Below, piece after piece: positions 34,912-44,482 of a stretch of 64,000 nt of DNA. The position numbers and the translations under genes were made by a program. Source of the DNA: Streptacidiphilus carbonis (GTDB lineage Bacteria > Actinomycetota > Actinomycetes > Streptomycetales > Streptomycetaceae); the NCBI RefSeq assembly GCF_000787775.1, contig NZ_BBPM01000008.1:139042-203041 (forward strand), given 5' to 3'. Each line of letters starts with the position of its first letter. Positions within the stretch are counted from its first letter, which is position 1. The notes beneath the pieces were generated by a model. It was not told the DNA's origin. It saw only the letters and a list, made by a program, of their open reading frames with translations, and did not search any database.

Positions 34912-36587
34912 TGCTGCTCCTCGGTGGTGGTCAGAACGCCGTCCTGCTGACGGCTGATGAGGTGGCGCTGCCAACCGGCATCGTCGCGGTCGGGGAAGTC
35001 CTCGCGCCAGTGGCAGCCGCGGGTCTCCTCGCGCAGCCGGGCGGCGGCGGCGAGGGCGGCGGCGACCAGGTGCAGATTGGTCGCCTCCCAGGTCTCGACC
35101 TGCGGGGCCTCGCCCTTGCCGGTGACCGCGCTGCTCTGCGGGTCGGCGGTCAGCGCCGCCAGCCCCTCGGCGGCCTCGGCCATGCTCGCGGCACTGCGCA
35201 GCACGCCCACGCCCCGGGTCATCAGCCGCTGGATGTCGGCCCGCGCCTCAGGGGCGAGCAGCGGGACCCGGTCGACCTCGCGCGAGGTGTCCTCGTGACG
35301 CGGCGTCAGCTTGCCTGCCGCGTCGCGGTCCAGGATGTCGGCGGCGATGCGCTCGGCGAAGACCAGGCCCTCCAGCAGCGAGTTGGAGGCCAGCCGGTTG
35401 GCGCCGTGGACGCCGGTGCAGGCGACCTCGCCGCAGGCGTAGAGGCCGGAGACGCTGGTGTGGCCGCGCAGGTCGGTGCGGACGCCGCCGGAGGCGTAGT
35501 GGGCGGCGGGGGCGACCGGTATCAGCTGGGTCACCGGGTCGATGCCGTGCGAGCGGCAGGAGGCCAGGATGGTCGGGAACCGCTCCTCCCACATCCGCGC
35601 GCCGAAGTGCCGTCCGTCCAGGTACATGTGCTCGGCGCCGGTCTCGCGCATCCGCCGCATGATGCCCTTGGCGACGATGTCGCGCGGCGCCAGCTCGGCC
35701 AGCTCGTGCTGCCCCACCATGAACCGCACCTCGTCGGCGTCGACCAGGTGCGCCCCCTCGCCGCGGACCGCCTCGGAGATCAGCGGCTGCTGGCCCTCGG
35801 CGTCCGGGCCGAGCCACAGCACGGTCGGGTGGAACTGGACGAACTCCAGGTCGGTGACCTCGGCCCCGGCCCGCAGCGCCAGGGCGACGCCGTCGCCGGT
35901 GGAGACGGCGGGGTTGGTGGTGGCCGAGAAGACCTGGCCCATGCCGCCGGTGGCCAGCACCACCGCGCGGGCGTGCAGCGCGCCGACGCCGTCCCGCTGG
36001 CCCTCGCCCATCACGTGCAGGGTCAGCCCGGCGGTACGGCCCTTGGCGTCGGTGAGCAGGTCCAGCACCAGGGCGTGCTCGATCACCTCGATATGAGGAT
36101 CCGCCTGCACGGCCTCGACCAGCGCTCGGGAGATCTCGGCGCCGGTGGCGTCGCCGCCGGCGTGGGCGATCCGGCGGCGGTGGTGGCCGCCCTCGCGGGT
36201 GAGCAGGATCCGGCCGTCGGCGTCCTTGTCGAAGGCTGCGCCGGTCTCGATCAGCCGCCGGACGGCCGCCGGGCCCTCGGTGACCAGGACCCGGACCGCC
36301 TCCTCGTCGCACAGGCCGGCCCCGGCGACCAGGGTGTCGTCCAGGTGCTGCTCGGGGGAGTCGCCCTCGCCGAGGGCGGCGGCGATGCCGCCCTGGGCCC
36401 AGCGGGTGGAGCCGTCGTCCAGCACGGCCTTGGTGACGACCATGACCTTCAGCCCGGCGGCGCGCAGCCGCAGGGCCGTGGTCAGTCCGGCGACCCCGGA
36501 GCCGACCACGACCACGTCGGTGGCGGTGGTCCAGCCGGGGGCCGGGGCGGCGAGGCGCGTACTGGATCGGGTGGTCACCGGGGTCAT
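34908..36587 (-). CDS. nadB: L-aspartate oxidase
   Basis: FAD enzyme oxidising aspartate to iminoaspartate, the first step of de novo NAD synthesis. The 559-aa chain has the dinucleotide-binding [17 protein letters not shown] near residue 25, the substrate loop [13 protein letters not shown], the active-site [27 protein letters not shown], and the FAD-contacting [21 protein letters not shown] segment, ending in the family's helical C-terminal domain. ATG at 36587 overlaps the panD stop (ATGA), and its own stop overlaps nadC. nadA is not in the window, so quinolinate synthase must be elsewhere. Confidence 0.96.
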   Translation of the reverse strand: MTPVTTRSSTRLAAPAPGWTTATDVVVVGSGVAGLTTALRLRAAGLKVMVVTKAVLDDGSTRWAQGGIAAALGEGDSPEQHLDDTLVAGAGLCDEEAVRVLVTEGPAAVRRLIETGAAFDKDADGRILLTREGGHHRRRIAHAGGDATGAEISRALVEAVQADPHIEVIEHALVLDLLTDAKGRTAGLTLHVMGEGQRDGVGALHARAVVLATGGMGQVFSATTNPAVSTGDGVALALRAGAEVTDLEFVQFHPTVLWLGPDAEGQQPLISEAVRGEGAHLVDADEVRFMVGQHELAELAPRDIVAKGIMRRMRETGAEHMYLDGRHFGARMWEERFPTILASCRSHGIDPVTQLIPVAPAAHYASGGVRTDLRGHTSVSGLYACGEVACTGVHGANRLASNSLLEGLVFAERIAADILDRDAAGKLTPRHEDTSREVDRVPLLAPEARADIQRLMTRGVGVLRSAASMAEAAEGLAALTADPQSSAVTGKGEAPQVETWEATNLHLVAAALAAAARLREETRGCHWREDFPDRDDAGWQRHLISRQQDGVLTTTEEQQ

Positions 36588-37075
36588 GCTTCGCTCCGTG
36601 CGGGCACAGGGGTGCTGTGGGCAGCACCGTCGACGTCACGGTACGCCTGGTCGGGAATCGCACGGGAATCCGCGTACCCCGGGACCAGCCCGCTGCCCGC
36701 CGGGGCGTGGGCGGCGTCCGACCCGAGATGGGTGACCCGGTTGTCGCCGTCCACGAAGACGACGCGCGGCTGGTAGGCGCGGGCCTCGGCGTCGGTCAGC
36801 TGGGCGTAGGCGATCAGGATCACCAGGTCGCCGGGGTGGACCAGCCGGGCGGCGGCGCCGTTGACGCCGATGATGCCGGTGCCGCGCTCCCCCGCGATGG
36901 TGTAGGTCTCCAGCCGGTTGCCGTTGTCGATGTCGACGATGTGGACCAGCTCGCCGGGGAGCAGGTCGGCGGCGTCCAGCAGGTCCTGATCGACCGTCAC
37001 CGAGCCGACGTAGTGCAGGTCGGCCTGGGTGACGGTGGCTCGGTGGATCTTGGACTTCAGCATGGTGCGGAACAT
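36584..37075 (-). CDS. panD: Aspartate 1-decarboxylase (pyruvoyl enzyme)
   Basis: Makes beta-alanine for pantothenate. The proenzyme self-cleaves at Gly24-Ser25 (HYVGSVTVD), leaving a pyruvoyl group on the alpha chain; both residues and the catalytic-context [14 protein letters not shown] are present. [23 protein letters not shown] is also typical. At 163 aa it carries a C-terminal extension of about 35-40 residues beyond usual PanD (about 126-139), rich in Ala, Gly and Ser, probably disordered. ATG at 37075 has AGGAG 8 nt upstream. Overlaps nadB by ATGA. Preceded by a 14-bp tandem repeat separating it from panC. Confidence 0.95.
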   Translation of the reverse strand: MFRTMLKSKIHRATVTQADLHYVGSVTVDQDLLDAADLLPGELVHIVDIDNGNRLETYTIAGERGTGIIGVNGAAARLVHPGDLVILIAYAQLTDAEARAYQPRVVFVDGDNRVTHLGSDAAHAPAGSGLVPGYADSRAIPDQAYRDVDGAAHSTPVPARSEA

Positions 37076-37110
37076 GGTCACGTCTCCTGTGGTGAGTACA
37101 TGCCGGGGCA

Positions 37111-37180
37111 GTGCGGGTTGTCGGGTGCGGGCTGTCGGGTGCGGGTTGTCGGGTGCGGGCTGGCGGGTGCGGGCTGTCGG
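37111..37180. repeat. 14-bp tandem repeat, five units, between panC and panD
   Basis: Five head-to-tail copies of GTGCGGGYTGTCGG (fourth copy has GGCGG), occupying most of the 112-bp gap inside an otherwise tightly packed operon. On the operon's sense strand it reads as CCGACARCCCGCAC repeats. May affect translation or mRNA stability of panD; a good candidate for strain-to-strain length variation. Confidence 0.9.
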
Positions 37181-37187
37181 ATTGGCG

Positions 37188-38033
37188 CTATTGGAAGAAG
37201 ATCCGGACGTTGTCGATCAGTCGGGTGGTGCCCACCTTCGCGGCGACGGCCAGCAGCGTCTCGCCGCGGAAGTCCTCGCGGTCGACCTCGGTGAAGTCGG
37301 ACGGGTCGATCAGGGCGAGGTAGTCGGCCGACAGCGCCGGGTACTGCGCGAGCACGCCCTGCGCCGCCGCGCGGACCGCCGCCGGGCCCTGCTTGCGGGC
37401 GGCGTGCCCGGCGAACAGGATCTGCGACAGCGCCAGCGCCTGCACCCGGTCCTCGGCCGACAGGAAGCGGTTGCGGCTGGACAGCGCCAGCCCGTCCGGC
37501 TCCCGGACGGTGGGGACGCCGACGATCTCGACCGGGAAGTTGAGGTCCTTGACCATCCGGAGGACCAGGGCGAGCTGCTGCCCGTCCTTCTCGCCGAAGA
37601 AGGCCGTGTCGGGCGCGGTGAGATGGAGCATCTTGGCGACCACGGTGAGCATGCCGTCGAAGTGGCCCGGCCGCGAGGCGCCCTCGAAGCCCTCCCCCAT
37701 CGGGCCGGCCGCGAGCCGCAGCTGCGGTGCGCCGCCGGGGTAGACCTCCTCCACCGGGGGCGCGAACACCACGCTCGCGCCGGCCTCGGCGGCGATCTCC
37801 AGGTCCGCGTCCAGGGTGCGCGGGTAGCGGTCCAGGTCCTCGCCGGGCCCGAACTGCAGCGGGTTGACGAACACGGTCACGATCACCGCACCGTCCGGAC
37901 CCACCCGCTTGCGCGCCGCCCTGACCAGCGCCGCATGGCCCTCGTGCAGCGCGCCCATGGTCATCACCACGGCCCGCCGGGCGCCCGGGGCCGCCTCACG
38001 CAGCTCCTTCGCCGTCCGCACCAGCTCGGTCAC
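37188..38033 (-). CDS. panC: Pantothenate synthetase
   Basis: ATP-dependent condensation of pantoate and beta-alanine. The 281-aa enzyme shows the nucleotidyltransferase HxGH-type motif [61 protein letters not shown], and the KMSKS-equivalent [12 protein letters not shown], all diagnostic. GTG at 38033 overlaps the stop of the upstream DUF2520 gene (GTGA), giving translational coupling. With panD downstream, and coaX later, the operon covers much of CoA precursor supply. panB is not in the window. Confidence 0.96.
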   Translation of the reverse strand: MTELVRTAKELREAAPGARRAVVMTMGALHEGHAALVRAARKRVGPDGAVIVTVFVNPLQFGPGEDLDRYPRTLDADLEIAAEAGASVVFAPPVEEVYPGGAPQLRLAAGPMGEGFEGASRPGHFDGMLTVVAKMLHLTAPDTAFFGEKDGQQLALVLRMVKDLNFPVEIVGVPTVREPDGLALSSRNRFLSAEDRVQALALSQILFAGHAARKQGPAAVRAAAQGVLAQYPALSADYLALIDPSDFTEVDREDFRGETLLAVAAKVGTTRLIDNVRIFFQ

Positions 38034-38962
38034 TCGTCCTCCTCGGCCAGGACGTCCAGCAGCGCCTCGGCCGCCTCCGCCTTCAGCATTCCGTTGGCCA
38101 GCGCGCGGTCGGCGGTGGCCCGGGCCATCGCCCGGTAGCTGTCCAGCACCTGGGGCGCGGTCGCCCGCAACTGCTGGACGTGCTTGCGCACGGTGCCCGC
38201 GTCGCCCCGGGCCACCGGGCCGGTGAGCGCGGCGTCGCCGCTGCGCAGCGCGTTGTCGAGGGCGGCGCCGAGGAGCGGGCCGAGCATCCGCCCGGGCTCG
38301 GCGACCCCGGCGTCGGCGAGGATCTCCATGGCCTGGGCCACCAGGGTGACCAGGTGGTTGGAGCCGTGCGCCAGAGCCGTGTGGTAGAGCGGGCGGACCG
38401 CCTCGGGCACCCATTCGGGCTCGCCGCCCATCTCCACCACCAGCGCCTCGGCGACCGGCCGCAGCTCCTCCGGCGAGGTCACCCCGAAGGGGCAGCCGGA
38501 GAGGCGGGCGACGTCCACGGCGGTCCCGGTGAAGGTCATCGCGGGGTGCAGCGCGAGCGGCAGCGCGCCGGCCCGGGCGGCGGGGTCCAGCACGGCGACG
38601 CCGTGGGCCCCGGAGGTGTGGACCAGTATCTGCCCCGGCCGCACCGCGCCGGTGGCGGCCAGCCCGGCCACCAGCTCGGCGAGGACGTCGTCCGGGACGG
38701 TCAGCAGCACGAGGTCGGCTGCGGCCATCACCTGCGGGGGCGTGACCAGTCGGACGCCCGGCAGCAGTGTCTCGGCGCGACGGCGCGACTCCCGGGAGAC
38801 CCCGGAGCCGGCGACGACGCGGTGCCCGGCGAGCTGCAGCGCGGCGGCCAGGGCGGGACCGACCCGACCGGTCCCGACGACGCCCACGGCCAGGCGGGCC
38901 GGACGGTTCGCCGGGTCCAGGGGGTCGCCGAAATCGGGCAGCCCCAGGTCGTCTGCACTCAC
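38030..38962 (-). CDS. Rossmann-like / DUF2520 protein
   Basis: A 310-aa protein of the Rossmann_like plus DUF2520 architecture, related to 6-phosphogluconate and ketopantoate-type dehydrogenases. The nucleotide-binding loop [17 protein letters not shown] lies near residue 26-42, LVLLTVPDD follows, and the C-terminal half is the helical DUF2520 domain ([37 protein letters not shown]). Its constant linkage to panC has led to the proposal that it acts in pantothenate synthesis, possibly as a ketopantoate reductase; this is not established from the sequence. GTG at 38962 with CAGGAA upstream. First gene of the pan-nad operon. Confidence 0.85.
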   Translation of the reverse strand: MSADDLGLPDFGDPLDPANRPARLAVGVVGTGRVGPALAAALQLAGHRVVAGSGVSRESRRRAETLLPGVRLVTPPQVMAAADLVLLTVPDDVLAELVAGLAATGAVRPGQILVHTSGAHGVAVLDPAARAGALPLALHPAMTFTGTAVDVARLSGCPFGVTSPEELRPVAEALVVEMGGEPEWVPEAVRPLYHTALAHGSNHLVTLVAQAMEILADAGVAEPGRMLGPLLGAALDNALRSGDAALTGPVARGDAGTVRKHVQQLRATAPQVLDSYRAMARATADRALANGMLKAEAAEALLDVLAEEDE

Positions 38963-39049
38963 GTGTTCCTGCCTTCCGTTCCAGTCCTCCAGGGGTACCG
39001 GACGTACCGCACCATGGTACGGCGGGCTCACAGGTGCACCTCGGTGGGT

Positions 39050-39113
39050 GGCTTGTCGCGCAGTCCCCCCCGCCCCCAGCAATTTGCAACCGAGCCAGTT
39101 GCGGACACCGCCC
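39050..39113. repeat. Palindromic interspersed element, copy 4 (degenerate)
   Basis: The left arm is recognisable (GGCTTGTCGCGCAGTCCCCC) and the inner TTGCAAC...AGTTGC palindrome survives, but the right arm is lost. Sits just past the acyltransferase stop (39127), the same 3'-end placement as the others, apparently a decayed copy. Confidence 0.7.
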
Positions 39114-39126
39114 GCGCCGCCGCAAC

Positions 39127-39804
39127 CTACGCCGCCGCGTCCTCCGACGGGCGCTCGTTGTACACGGCAACCCGCGTCTGCCCCGACAACTTGTGGATCG
39201 CGTCCATGATCTCGTCGGTGACCCCCCGCCGCACCGGCCCCACGGGCTTCAACTCGCGCCGGTCGCTGAAGTCCAGCGGCTCCCCGAAGCGGACGGTGAC
39301 CCGCCGTACCCGGGGCAGCCGCTTCCCCACCGGCTGGATGTCCTGTGTACCGGACAGTGCGACCGGGACCACCGGCGCGCCCGAGGTCAACGCCAGCCAG
39401 GCCACCCCCGTCCGGCCACGGTAGAGGCGCCCGTCGAGCGAGCGGGTGCCCTCCGGGTAGATGCCGAAGGCCGTCCCCTCGTTGAGGACGGCCAGTGAGG
39501 CGTCCAGCGAGGCCTGGGCCGCGCGGTGGGTGCCGCGCTCCACCGGCACCGCGCTGATCGCGGTGAAGAAGGAGCGCATGATCCGCCCCTTGAGCCCGGT
39601 GCCGGTCCAGTACTCCTTCTTGGCGAGGAAGGCCACCGGGCGCGGGGCCACCAGCGGGATGACCATGCTGTCGATGAAGGAGAGATGGTTGCTGGCGAGG
39701 ATCACCGGTCCGCGCCGGGGTACGTTCTCGCGTCCTTCGATGACCGGGCGGTAGATCACCCGTGTCAGCGGGATCAGGATCAACCTGAGGACTAGAGCGA
39801 ACAC
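39127..39804 (-). CDS. plsC: 1-acyl-sn-glycerol-3-phosphate acyltransferase family protein
   Basis: PlsC-type acyltransferase of phospholipid synthesis. The 225-aa protein has the HX4D catalytic motif (NHLSFID, H40 and D45), the FPEGTRS-like motif IYPEGTRS (116-122), an N-terminal hydrophobic segment ([17 protein letters not shown]), and the VPVALSGT region. All are standard for lysophosphatidic acid acyltransferases; the exact acceptor could differ because actinobacteria carry several paralogues. GTG at 39804 with GGAGGATCC immediately upstream. Separated from the pan operon by 164 bp holding the decayed repeat; divergent from the threonine-aldolase-like gene. Confidence 0.9.
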   Translation of the reverse strand: MFALVLRLILIPLTRVIYRPVIEGRENVPRRGPVILASNHLSFIDSMVIPLVAPRPVAFLAKKEYWTGTGLKGRIMRSFFTAISAVPVERGTHRAAQASLDASLAVLNEGTAFGIYPEGTRSLDGRLYRGRTGVAWLALTSGAPVVPVALSGTQDIQPVGKRLPRVRRVTVRFGEPLDFSDRRELKPVGPVRRGVTDEIMDAIHKLSGQTRVAVYNERPSEDAAA

Positions 39805-39927
39805 GGATCCTCCGGGGGACCTTCTGAGGGGTGGCTGCCGCCGGATCGTATGACATCCAGGACTGTCCGTCAGCCCCGTCCCGGTCGGCGAGCGCCCCGC
39901 GTCGCGCCATGGGAGATGATTCGACGC

Positions 39928-41049
39928 ATGGCAAAGGACAAGGACATAGACCCGCTCCAGCGTCGCTTCGAGGCGCTGCGCGGGTCCGGACGGCTGCTCT
40001 CCGGGACCCGGCCGAGGAGTCTCCGGGAGAGCATCGACGCGCTGGCCGGGGGCACCCACGACCTGGGCGGCCGTACCGACGTGTACGGCGACGGCGTGGT
40101 CGGGGTGCTGGAGGAGAAGGTCGCCGAACTGCTCGGCAGCGAGGCCGCGGCGTTCTTCCCGACCGGGACGATGGCGCAGCAGGTCGCGCTGCGCTGCTGG
40201 GCCGGCCGCACCGGCGACCACACCGTGGCGATGCACCCGCTGGCCCACCCGGAGGTGCATGAGCGCTTTGCGTATGCGCAGCTCAGCGGTTTGCGCAGTG
40301 TCTGGCCGACGACCGGGCGGCGGATGGCGGACGCCGACGAGGTGGCCGACTTCGCCGAGCCGTTCGGCACCCTGATGCTGGAACTGCCGCTGCGTGACGC
40401 CGGTTTCCTGCTGCCGACCTGGGAGGAGCTGGAGGCCACCGTCGAGGCCGCCCGGGCCAGGGACGCGGTGGTGCATCTGGACGGCGCGCGGATCTGGGAG
40501 ACCACCCCGCACTTCGGGCGTTCGCTGCCGGAGGTCGCCGGGCTGGCCGACTCCGTCTACGTGTCCTTCTACAAGACCCTGGGCGGGATCAGCGGGGCGG
40601 CTCTGGCCGGTCCCGCGGAGTTCGTCGCCGAGGCACGGACCTGGCGGCACCGCTACGGCGGGCAGCTCTACCAGCAGTGGCCGGCGGCGCTGAGCGCGCT
40701 GGCGGGGATCGAGCGGGAGCTGCCGCGGCTGGGCGAGTACGTCGCGCACGCCAAGGTGGTGGCCGCGGCGCTGGCCGAGGCCGTCGCGGAGCTGCCCGGC
40801 GCCCGGGTGTTCCCGGAGCCGCCGCACACCCACCAGTTCCAGCTGTGGCTGCCGTACGAGGCGGAGACCCTCACCGAGGCGGGCCTGCGGCTGGCCGAGG
40901 AGACCGGGCAGGCCCTCTTCGGCGGCTGGCGCGAGCCCGGGCTCCCGGGGATCTCCTACACCGAGGTGACCGTGCAGGCGCCGGCCCTGGAGTGGTCCCC
41001 GCAGGAGGTCCGTGCGGGCGTGGCGGCGCTGCTGGAGCGGCTGAAGTAG
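39928..41049 (+). CDS. Threonine aldolase-like PLP-dependent beta-eliminating lyase
   Basis: A fold-type I PLP enzyme of the Beta_elim_lyase family (373 aa). TDVYGDGVVGVLEEKVAELLG and AAFFPTGTMAQQVALR are the conserved N-terminal parts, VHLDGARIWE includes the PLP-pyridine Asp, and SFYKTLGG carries the Schiff-base Lys. These match low-specificity L-threonine aldolases (Thr to Gly + acetaldehyde), although some homologues have other beta-hydroxy amino acid substrates. ATG at 39928 chosen by similarity; the ATG at 39916 is in frame and neither has ideal SD spacing. Divergent from plsC. Confidence 0.87.
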   Translation: MAKDKDIDPLQRRFEALRGSGRLLSGTRPRSLRESIDALAGGTHDLGGRTDVYGDGVVGVLEEKVAELLGSEAAAFFPTGTMAQQVALRCWAGRTGDHTVAMHPLAHPEVHERFAYAQLSGLRSVWPTTGRRMADADEVADFAEPFGTLMLELPLRDAGFLLPTWEELEATVEAARARDAVVHLDGARIWETTPHFGRSLPEVAGLADSVYVSFYKTLGGISGAALAGPAEFVAEARTWRHRYGGQLYQQWPAALSALAGIERELPRLGEYVAHAKVVAAALAEAVAELPGARVFPEPPHTHQFQLWLPYEAETLTEAGLRLAEETGQALFGGWREPGLPGISYTEVTVQAPALEWSPQEVRAGVAALLERLK

Positions 41050-41070
41050 CGGTTCCTGCGCGGGTTCTGC

Positions 41071-41162
41071 ATGGCTGGGCGCGCAGTTCCCCGCGCCCCT
41101 GAGCAACAACCCGGCCAGTTGCAGACCCATGGGGGCGCGGGGAACTGCGCGAACAGCAACCA
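41071..41162. repeat. Palindromic interspersed element, copy 5
   Basis: Complete copy with both arms near-perfect (GCGCGCAGTTCCCCGCGCCC and GGGGGCGCGGGGAACTGCGC) and an inner GGCCAGTTGC half. Lies between the convergent ends of the threonine-aldolase-like gene and the response regulator gene. Confidence 0.88.
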
Positions 41163-41184
41163 CGCACCCGCCCGCACCCGACGA

Positions 41185-41883
41185 CTAGAGCTGCGCCCGG
41201 ACCAGGCCCGTCTCGTACGCCAGGACGACGGCCTGCACCCGGTCGCGGAGCTGGAGCTTGGTGAGGATCCGGCCCACGTGGGTCTTCACGGTCGCCTCGG
41301 ACAGCGAGAGCCGTGCGGCGATCTCGCCGTTGGAGAGCCCCTGGGCGATCAGCAGCAGCACCTCGCGCTCACGCTCGGTCAGCCGGGCCAGTTCGGGGGT
41401 GTCGGCCGGCGGCATCGAGCTGGGGAGCACCGTGGCGAAGCGGTCGATCATGCGGCGGGTGGTGGTCGGGGCCACCACCGCGTCCCCGCCGCGCACCGCG
41501 CGGATCGCGGCGACCAGCTCGGTCGGCGGGACGTCCTTGAGCAGGAAGCCGCTGGCCCCGGCCTTGAGCGCGGCGAAGGCGTACTCGTCCAGGTCGAAGG
41601 TGGTGAGGATGAGCACCCGCGGCCCGGTGCCGCTGCCCGGATCGCCCGCCGCCGCGGCGTCCTGCTGGGCGCAGATGCGGCGGGTGGCCTCGACGCCGTC
41701 CATCCGGGGCATCCGGACGTCCATCAGGATCACGTCGACCTCGGTCCCGGCCAGGATCTCCAAGGCCTGCACCCCGTCCCCGGCCTCGGCGACGATCTCG
41801 ATGTCCTGCTGGGACTGGAGCACCATCCGGAAGCCGGTGCGCAGCAGTTCCTGGTCGTCGACGAGCATCACGCGGATCGGCAT
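41185..41883 (-). CDS. LuxR/NarL-family response regulator
   Basis: 232 aa. Receiver domain (1-about 135) with acidic pocket VDDQ, phosphoacceptor D55 (ILMDVRMPRMDG), Thr in LILTTFD and Lys in LLKDVPP. A short Ala/Gly insertion (DAAAAGDPGSGTG) lies between receiver beta-3 and beta-4. The C-terminal LuxR helix-turn-helix reads LTEREREVLLLIAQGLSNGEIAARL, then SEATVKTHVGRIL. ATG at 41883 has AAGGA about 6 nt upstream. Pairs with the histidine kinase gene 11 bp upstream on the same strand, forming a two-component system of unknown signal. Its 3' end meets repeat copy 5. Confidence 0.95.
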   Translation of the reverse strand: MPIRVMLVDDQELLRTGFRMVLQSQQDIEIVAEAGDGVQALEILAGTEVDVILMDVRMPRMDGVEATRRICAQQDAAAAGDPGSGTGPRVLILTTFDLDEYAFAALKAGASGFLLKDVPPTELVAAIRAVRGGDAVVAPTTTRRMIDRFATVLPSSMPPADTPELARLTEREREVLLLIAQGLSNGEIAARLSLSEATVKTHVGRILTKLQLRDRVQAVVLAYETGLVRAQL

Positions 41884-41894
41884 CGGGGGTCCTT

Positions 41895-43232
41895 CTACTT
41901 GCTGAAGTGGACGGCGGGGTCGATCGGGGCGGCGTCGGGCGTGGGCACCGGCGGGGCTGGTGCCGGCTGAGCGGGCGCCGGCGGGGCGGGTGCCGGCGCG
42001 GGCTTGCCGCCCCCGCGCGCGGGCTTGAGCGGCAGCACCGCGTTGATCCGGAAGCCGCCGCCGGGGCGGGGTCCGGTGTCCAGCGTGCCGCCGACCATGG
42101 CGACGCGTTCGCGCATACCGATCAGCCCGTGCCCGAAGCCGTCCTCGCCGCCGTCGCGGGCCAGTTCGGCGGTGGCGCCGCGGCCGTTGTCCTCGATCAG
42201 CATGTCCAGTCCGCGGTCGTCGAACCGGATCCGCACCGACGCGCTGGCCGTCGGGCCACCGTGCTTGCGGGCGTTGGTGAGCGCCTCCTGGACGATCCGG
42301 TAGGCCGTCAGCTCGACCCCGCGCGGCAGCTCCCGCGGCTCGCCCTCCAGCTCGAACGCGACCGGCAACCCGGCGTTGCGGACCTGCTCCAGCAGGTCCG
42401 GGAGCTGCTCCACGCCCGGTTGCGGCACGTACTCGCCGGCGCTGTCGGCCGAGCGCAGCAGCCCCAGCAGCCGGCGCATCTCCTCCAGCGCCTGGCGGCC
42501 GGTGCCGGCGATGGTGGCCAGCGCCTGCTTCGCCTGTTCGGGTGAGGCGTCCATCACATAGGAGGCCCCGTCCGCCTGAACGATCATCACCGAGACATTG
42601 TGGGCGACCACATCGTGCAGCTCGCGGGCGATCCGGGCGCGCTCGGCGGCGACCGCGATCTTGGACTGGGCGTCGCGCTCGCGTTCCAGCCTGGCGGCCC
42701 GGTCCTCCAGTTCGACGTAGTAGGCGCGGCGGATCCGGGTGAACCGGCCGAGCACCCAGCAGAGCAGGAACGGCGACGAGGCGAACAGGCTGAGGAGCAG
42801 GGTCTCCCAGGACGAGCGGTGCTGCGAGGCGGTGCTGCCCTGGTCGAAGCGGAAGAAGGCGAGCGGCCCGGCCAGGACGCTCATCAGCAGGGCGGCCCTG
42901 GAGGTCCAGACATGGGCGAAGGCCGCTCCGGTGTAGGCGAGGACCAGCAGTGCGATGTCGGGACTGCCGGGGTCCTGCCGCACCAGGACCTGGCCCAGAC
43001 CGATGGTGATGCCCAGCCAGACCGTGGCGTCGGGCCAGCGCCGGCGCAGCACCAGCAGGGTGCACAGCGCCACCGAGAGGAGGGCCAGCGCGGCGACGTA
43101 GGCCCCGCCGTGGCTGTCGGTCGCGGCGGCTGCCAGCTCCACCAGGCACAGCAGGAACAGCATCGACGCCCAGATCGCGTCGGACACCGTGGGGTGCCTG
43201 CGGAACCAGCTGTAGAGAAGTTGCACAGTCAC
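41895..43232 (-). CDS. Sensor histidine kinase (NarL-type partner)
   Basis: 445-aa HisKA_3/HATPase kinase. The N-terminal half carries about five or six membrane helices (IWASMLFLLCLVELAAAA, YVAALALLSVALCTLLVL, and so on) with little extracytoplasmic sequence, suggesting an intramembrane sensor. The dimerisation helix has the phosphoacceptor His in RARIARELHDVVAHNVSVM; the ATPase domain has the N box ALTNARKHG, G1 DNGRG and G2 GHGLIGMRER. The C-terminus is a Pro/Ala-rich tail (PAPAPAPPAPAQP). GTG at 43232 preferred; the frame opens further upstream without conservation. Operon with the response regulator. Confidence 0.93.
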   Translation of the reverse strand: MTVQLLYSWFRRHPTVSDAIWASMLFLLCLVELAAAATDSHGGAYVAALALLSVALCTLLVLRRRWPDATVWLGITIGLGQVLVRQDPGSPDIALLVLAYTGAAFAHVWTSRAALLMSVLAGPLAFFRFDQGSTASQHRSSWETLLLSLFASSPFLLCWVLGRFTRIRRAYYVELEDRAARLERERDAQSKIAVAAERARIARELHDVVAHNVSVMIVQADGASYVMDASPEQAKQALATIAGTGRQALEEMRRLLGLLRSADSAGEYVPQPGVEQLPDLLEQVRNAGLPVAFELEGEPRELPRGVELTAYRIVQEALTNARKHGGPTASASVRIRFDDRGLDMLIEDNGRGATAELARDGGEDGFGHGLIGMRERVAMVGGTLDTGPRPGGGFRINAVLPLKPARGGGKPAPAPAPPAPAQPAPAPPVPTPDAAPIDPAVHFSK

Positions 43233-43357
43233 CAGCCTAGGCAGGTGAAACAGTGGCGGGGTCACCCGGCGGGCTGAGTCGGCCGTCCTCCGCAGGTCGG
43301 AGAGAGTGTATGCGGATACCGAGACCGAACTCACACGGTCTTCCCAGGGTGGCGCCG

Positions 43358-44482
43358 ATGGAGGAGAGCCGACAGGTGCACGGGCAGGGAGCGGACTGGA
43401 GCGGGTGGCGCGCGGCCACCGAACGGGCGCTGTACGGATCGGACGGGTTCTTCACCCGGACGGGATCGGGTCCGGGTGAGCACTTCCGTACCTCGGTCCA
43501 TGCCTCGCACGGCCCGGCCGGCGGTGCGGAGCTGTTCGCCGGGGCGGTGCTGGGGCTGGTCGACGAGGTCGACGAGGCGTTGGGCCGTCCGACGGAACTG
43601 GTGGTGACGGACGTTGGCGCGGGGCGTGCGGAGCTGCTGTGCGCTCTGGGGGTGCGTGCCCGTGCGGAACGCCCCGGGCTGGCGGACCGGCTGGTGCTGC
43701 GGGCGGTGGAGCTGGCCCCGCGCCCGGACGGCCTGCCGGAGTGGATCGGCTGGAGCGACCGCATCGGTCCGGCCGCGCACGGGGTGCTGTTCGCCAACGA
43801 GTGGCTGGACAACGTGCCGGTGGAGATCGCCGAGGTCGACCCCGAGGGCGTCGCGCGCCTGGTCGAGGTCGAGCGCGGCAGCGGCGAGGAGCGGCTGGGC
43901 GCGCCGGTCGCCGGCCCGGAGGCGGCCTGGCTGGCCCGCTGGTGGCCGCTGGACCGCGCGGACCCCGGCGAGCGCGCCGAGATCGGCCTGCCGCGCGACC
44001 TCGCCTGGGCGGCGGCCGTCGCCTCGCTGGGACAGGGGCTGGCTGTCGCGGTCGACTACGCCCACGCCGCCGCCGCCCGCCCGCCCTTCGGCACCCTGGC
44101 CGCCTACCGCGAGGGCCGCGAGGTGCGCCCGGTGCCGGACGGCAGCTGCGACCTGACCTCCCATGTGGCCCTGGACTCCTGCCTGGCGGCCGCCGCCGGC
44201 ACCGTCCACAGCCTGTGGACGACCCAGCGCGACGCGCTCGCCCTGCTGGGCGTGCACGGCGCCCGCCCCCCGCTCGCGTTGGCCACCGGCGACCCGGTCG
44301 GGTACCTCCGCGCCCTGGCCGGTGCGGGCGAGGCGGCCGAGCTCACCGCCCCGGGCGGGCTCGGCTCGTTCGTCTGGGGCCTGCAGTCGGTCGGCATGCC
44401 GCTGCCCGGACGCTGGCTGGATCTGGCACGGCCCGGTAATGGCACACTCTTGCTCCATGACGACAGGCACGCCGACGAGTAG
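43358..44482 (+). CDS. MidA/NDUFAF7-like SAM-dependent methyltransferase
   Basis: 374 aa. The family signature is visible: [13 protein letters not shown] (SAM motif I), RAVELAP (motif II), and [14 protein letters not shown], which corresponds to the SNE-LLDA-PVE motif of MidA proteins. [17 protein letters not shown] is the conserved N-terminal segment. In mitochondria NDUFAF7 (MidA) dimethylates an arginine of NDUFS2, the NuoD homologue. Here the gene's last 26 nt overlap the start of a nuoD paralogue, strongly suggesting NuoD is the substrate. ATG at 43358 follows AGGGTGG. Divergent from the histidine kinase gene. Confidence 0.85.
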   Translation: MEESRQVHGQGADWSGWRAATERALYGSDGFFTRTGSGPGEHFRTSVHASHGPAGGAELFAGAVLGLVDEVDEALGRPTELVVTDVGAGRAELLCALGVRARAERPGLADRLVLRAVELAPRPDGLPEWIGWSDRIGPAAHGVLFANEWLDNVPVEIAEVDPEGVARLVEVERGSGEERLGAPVAGPEAAWLARWWPLDRADPGERAEIGLPRDLAWAAAVASLGQGLAVAVDYAHAAAARPPFGTLAAYREGREVRPVPDGSCDLTSHVALDSCLAAAAGTVHSLWTTQRDALALLGVHGARPPLALATGDPVGYLRALAGAGEAAELTAPGGLGSFVWGLQSVGMPLPGRWLDLARPGNGTLLLHDDRHADE

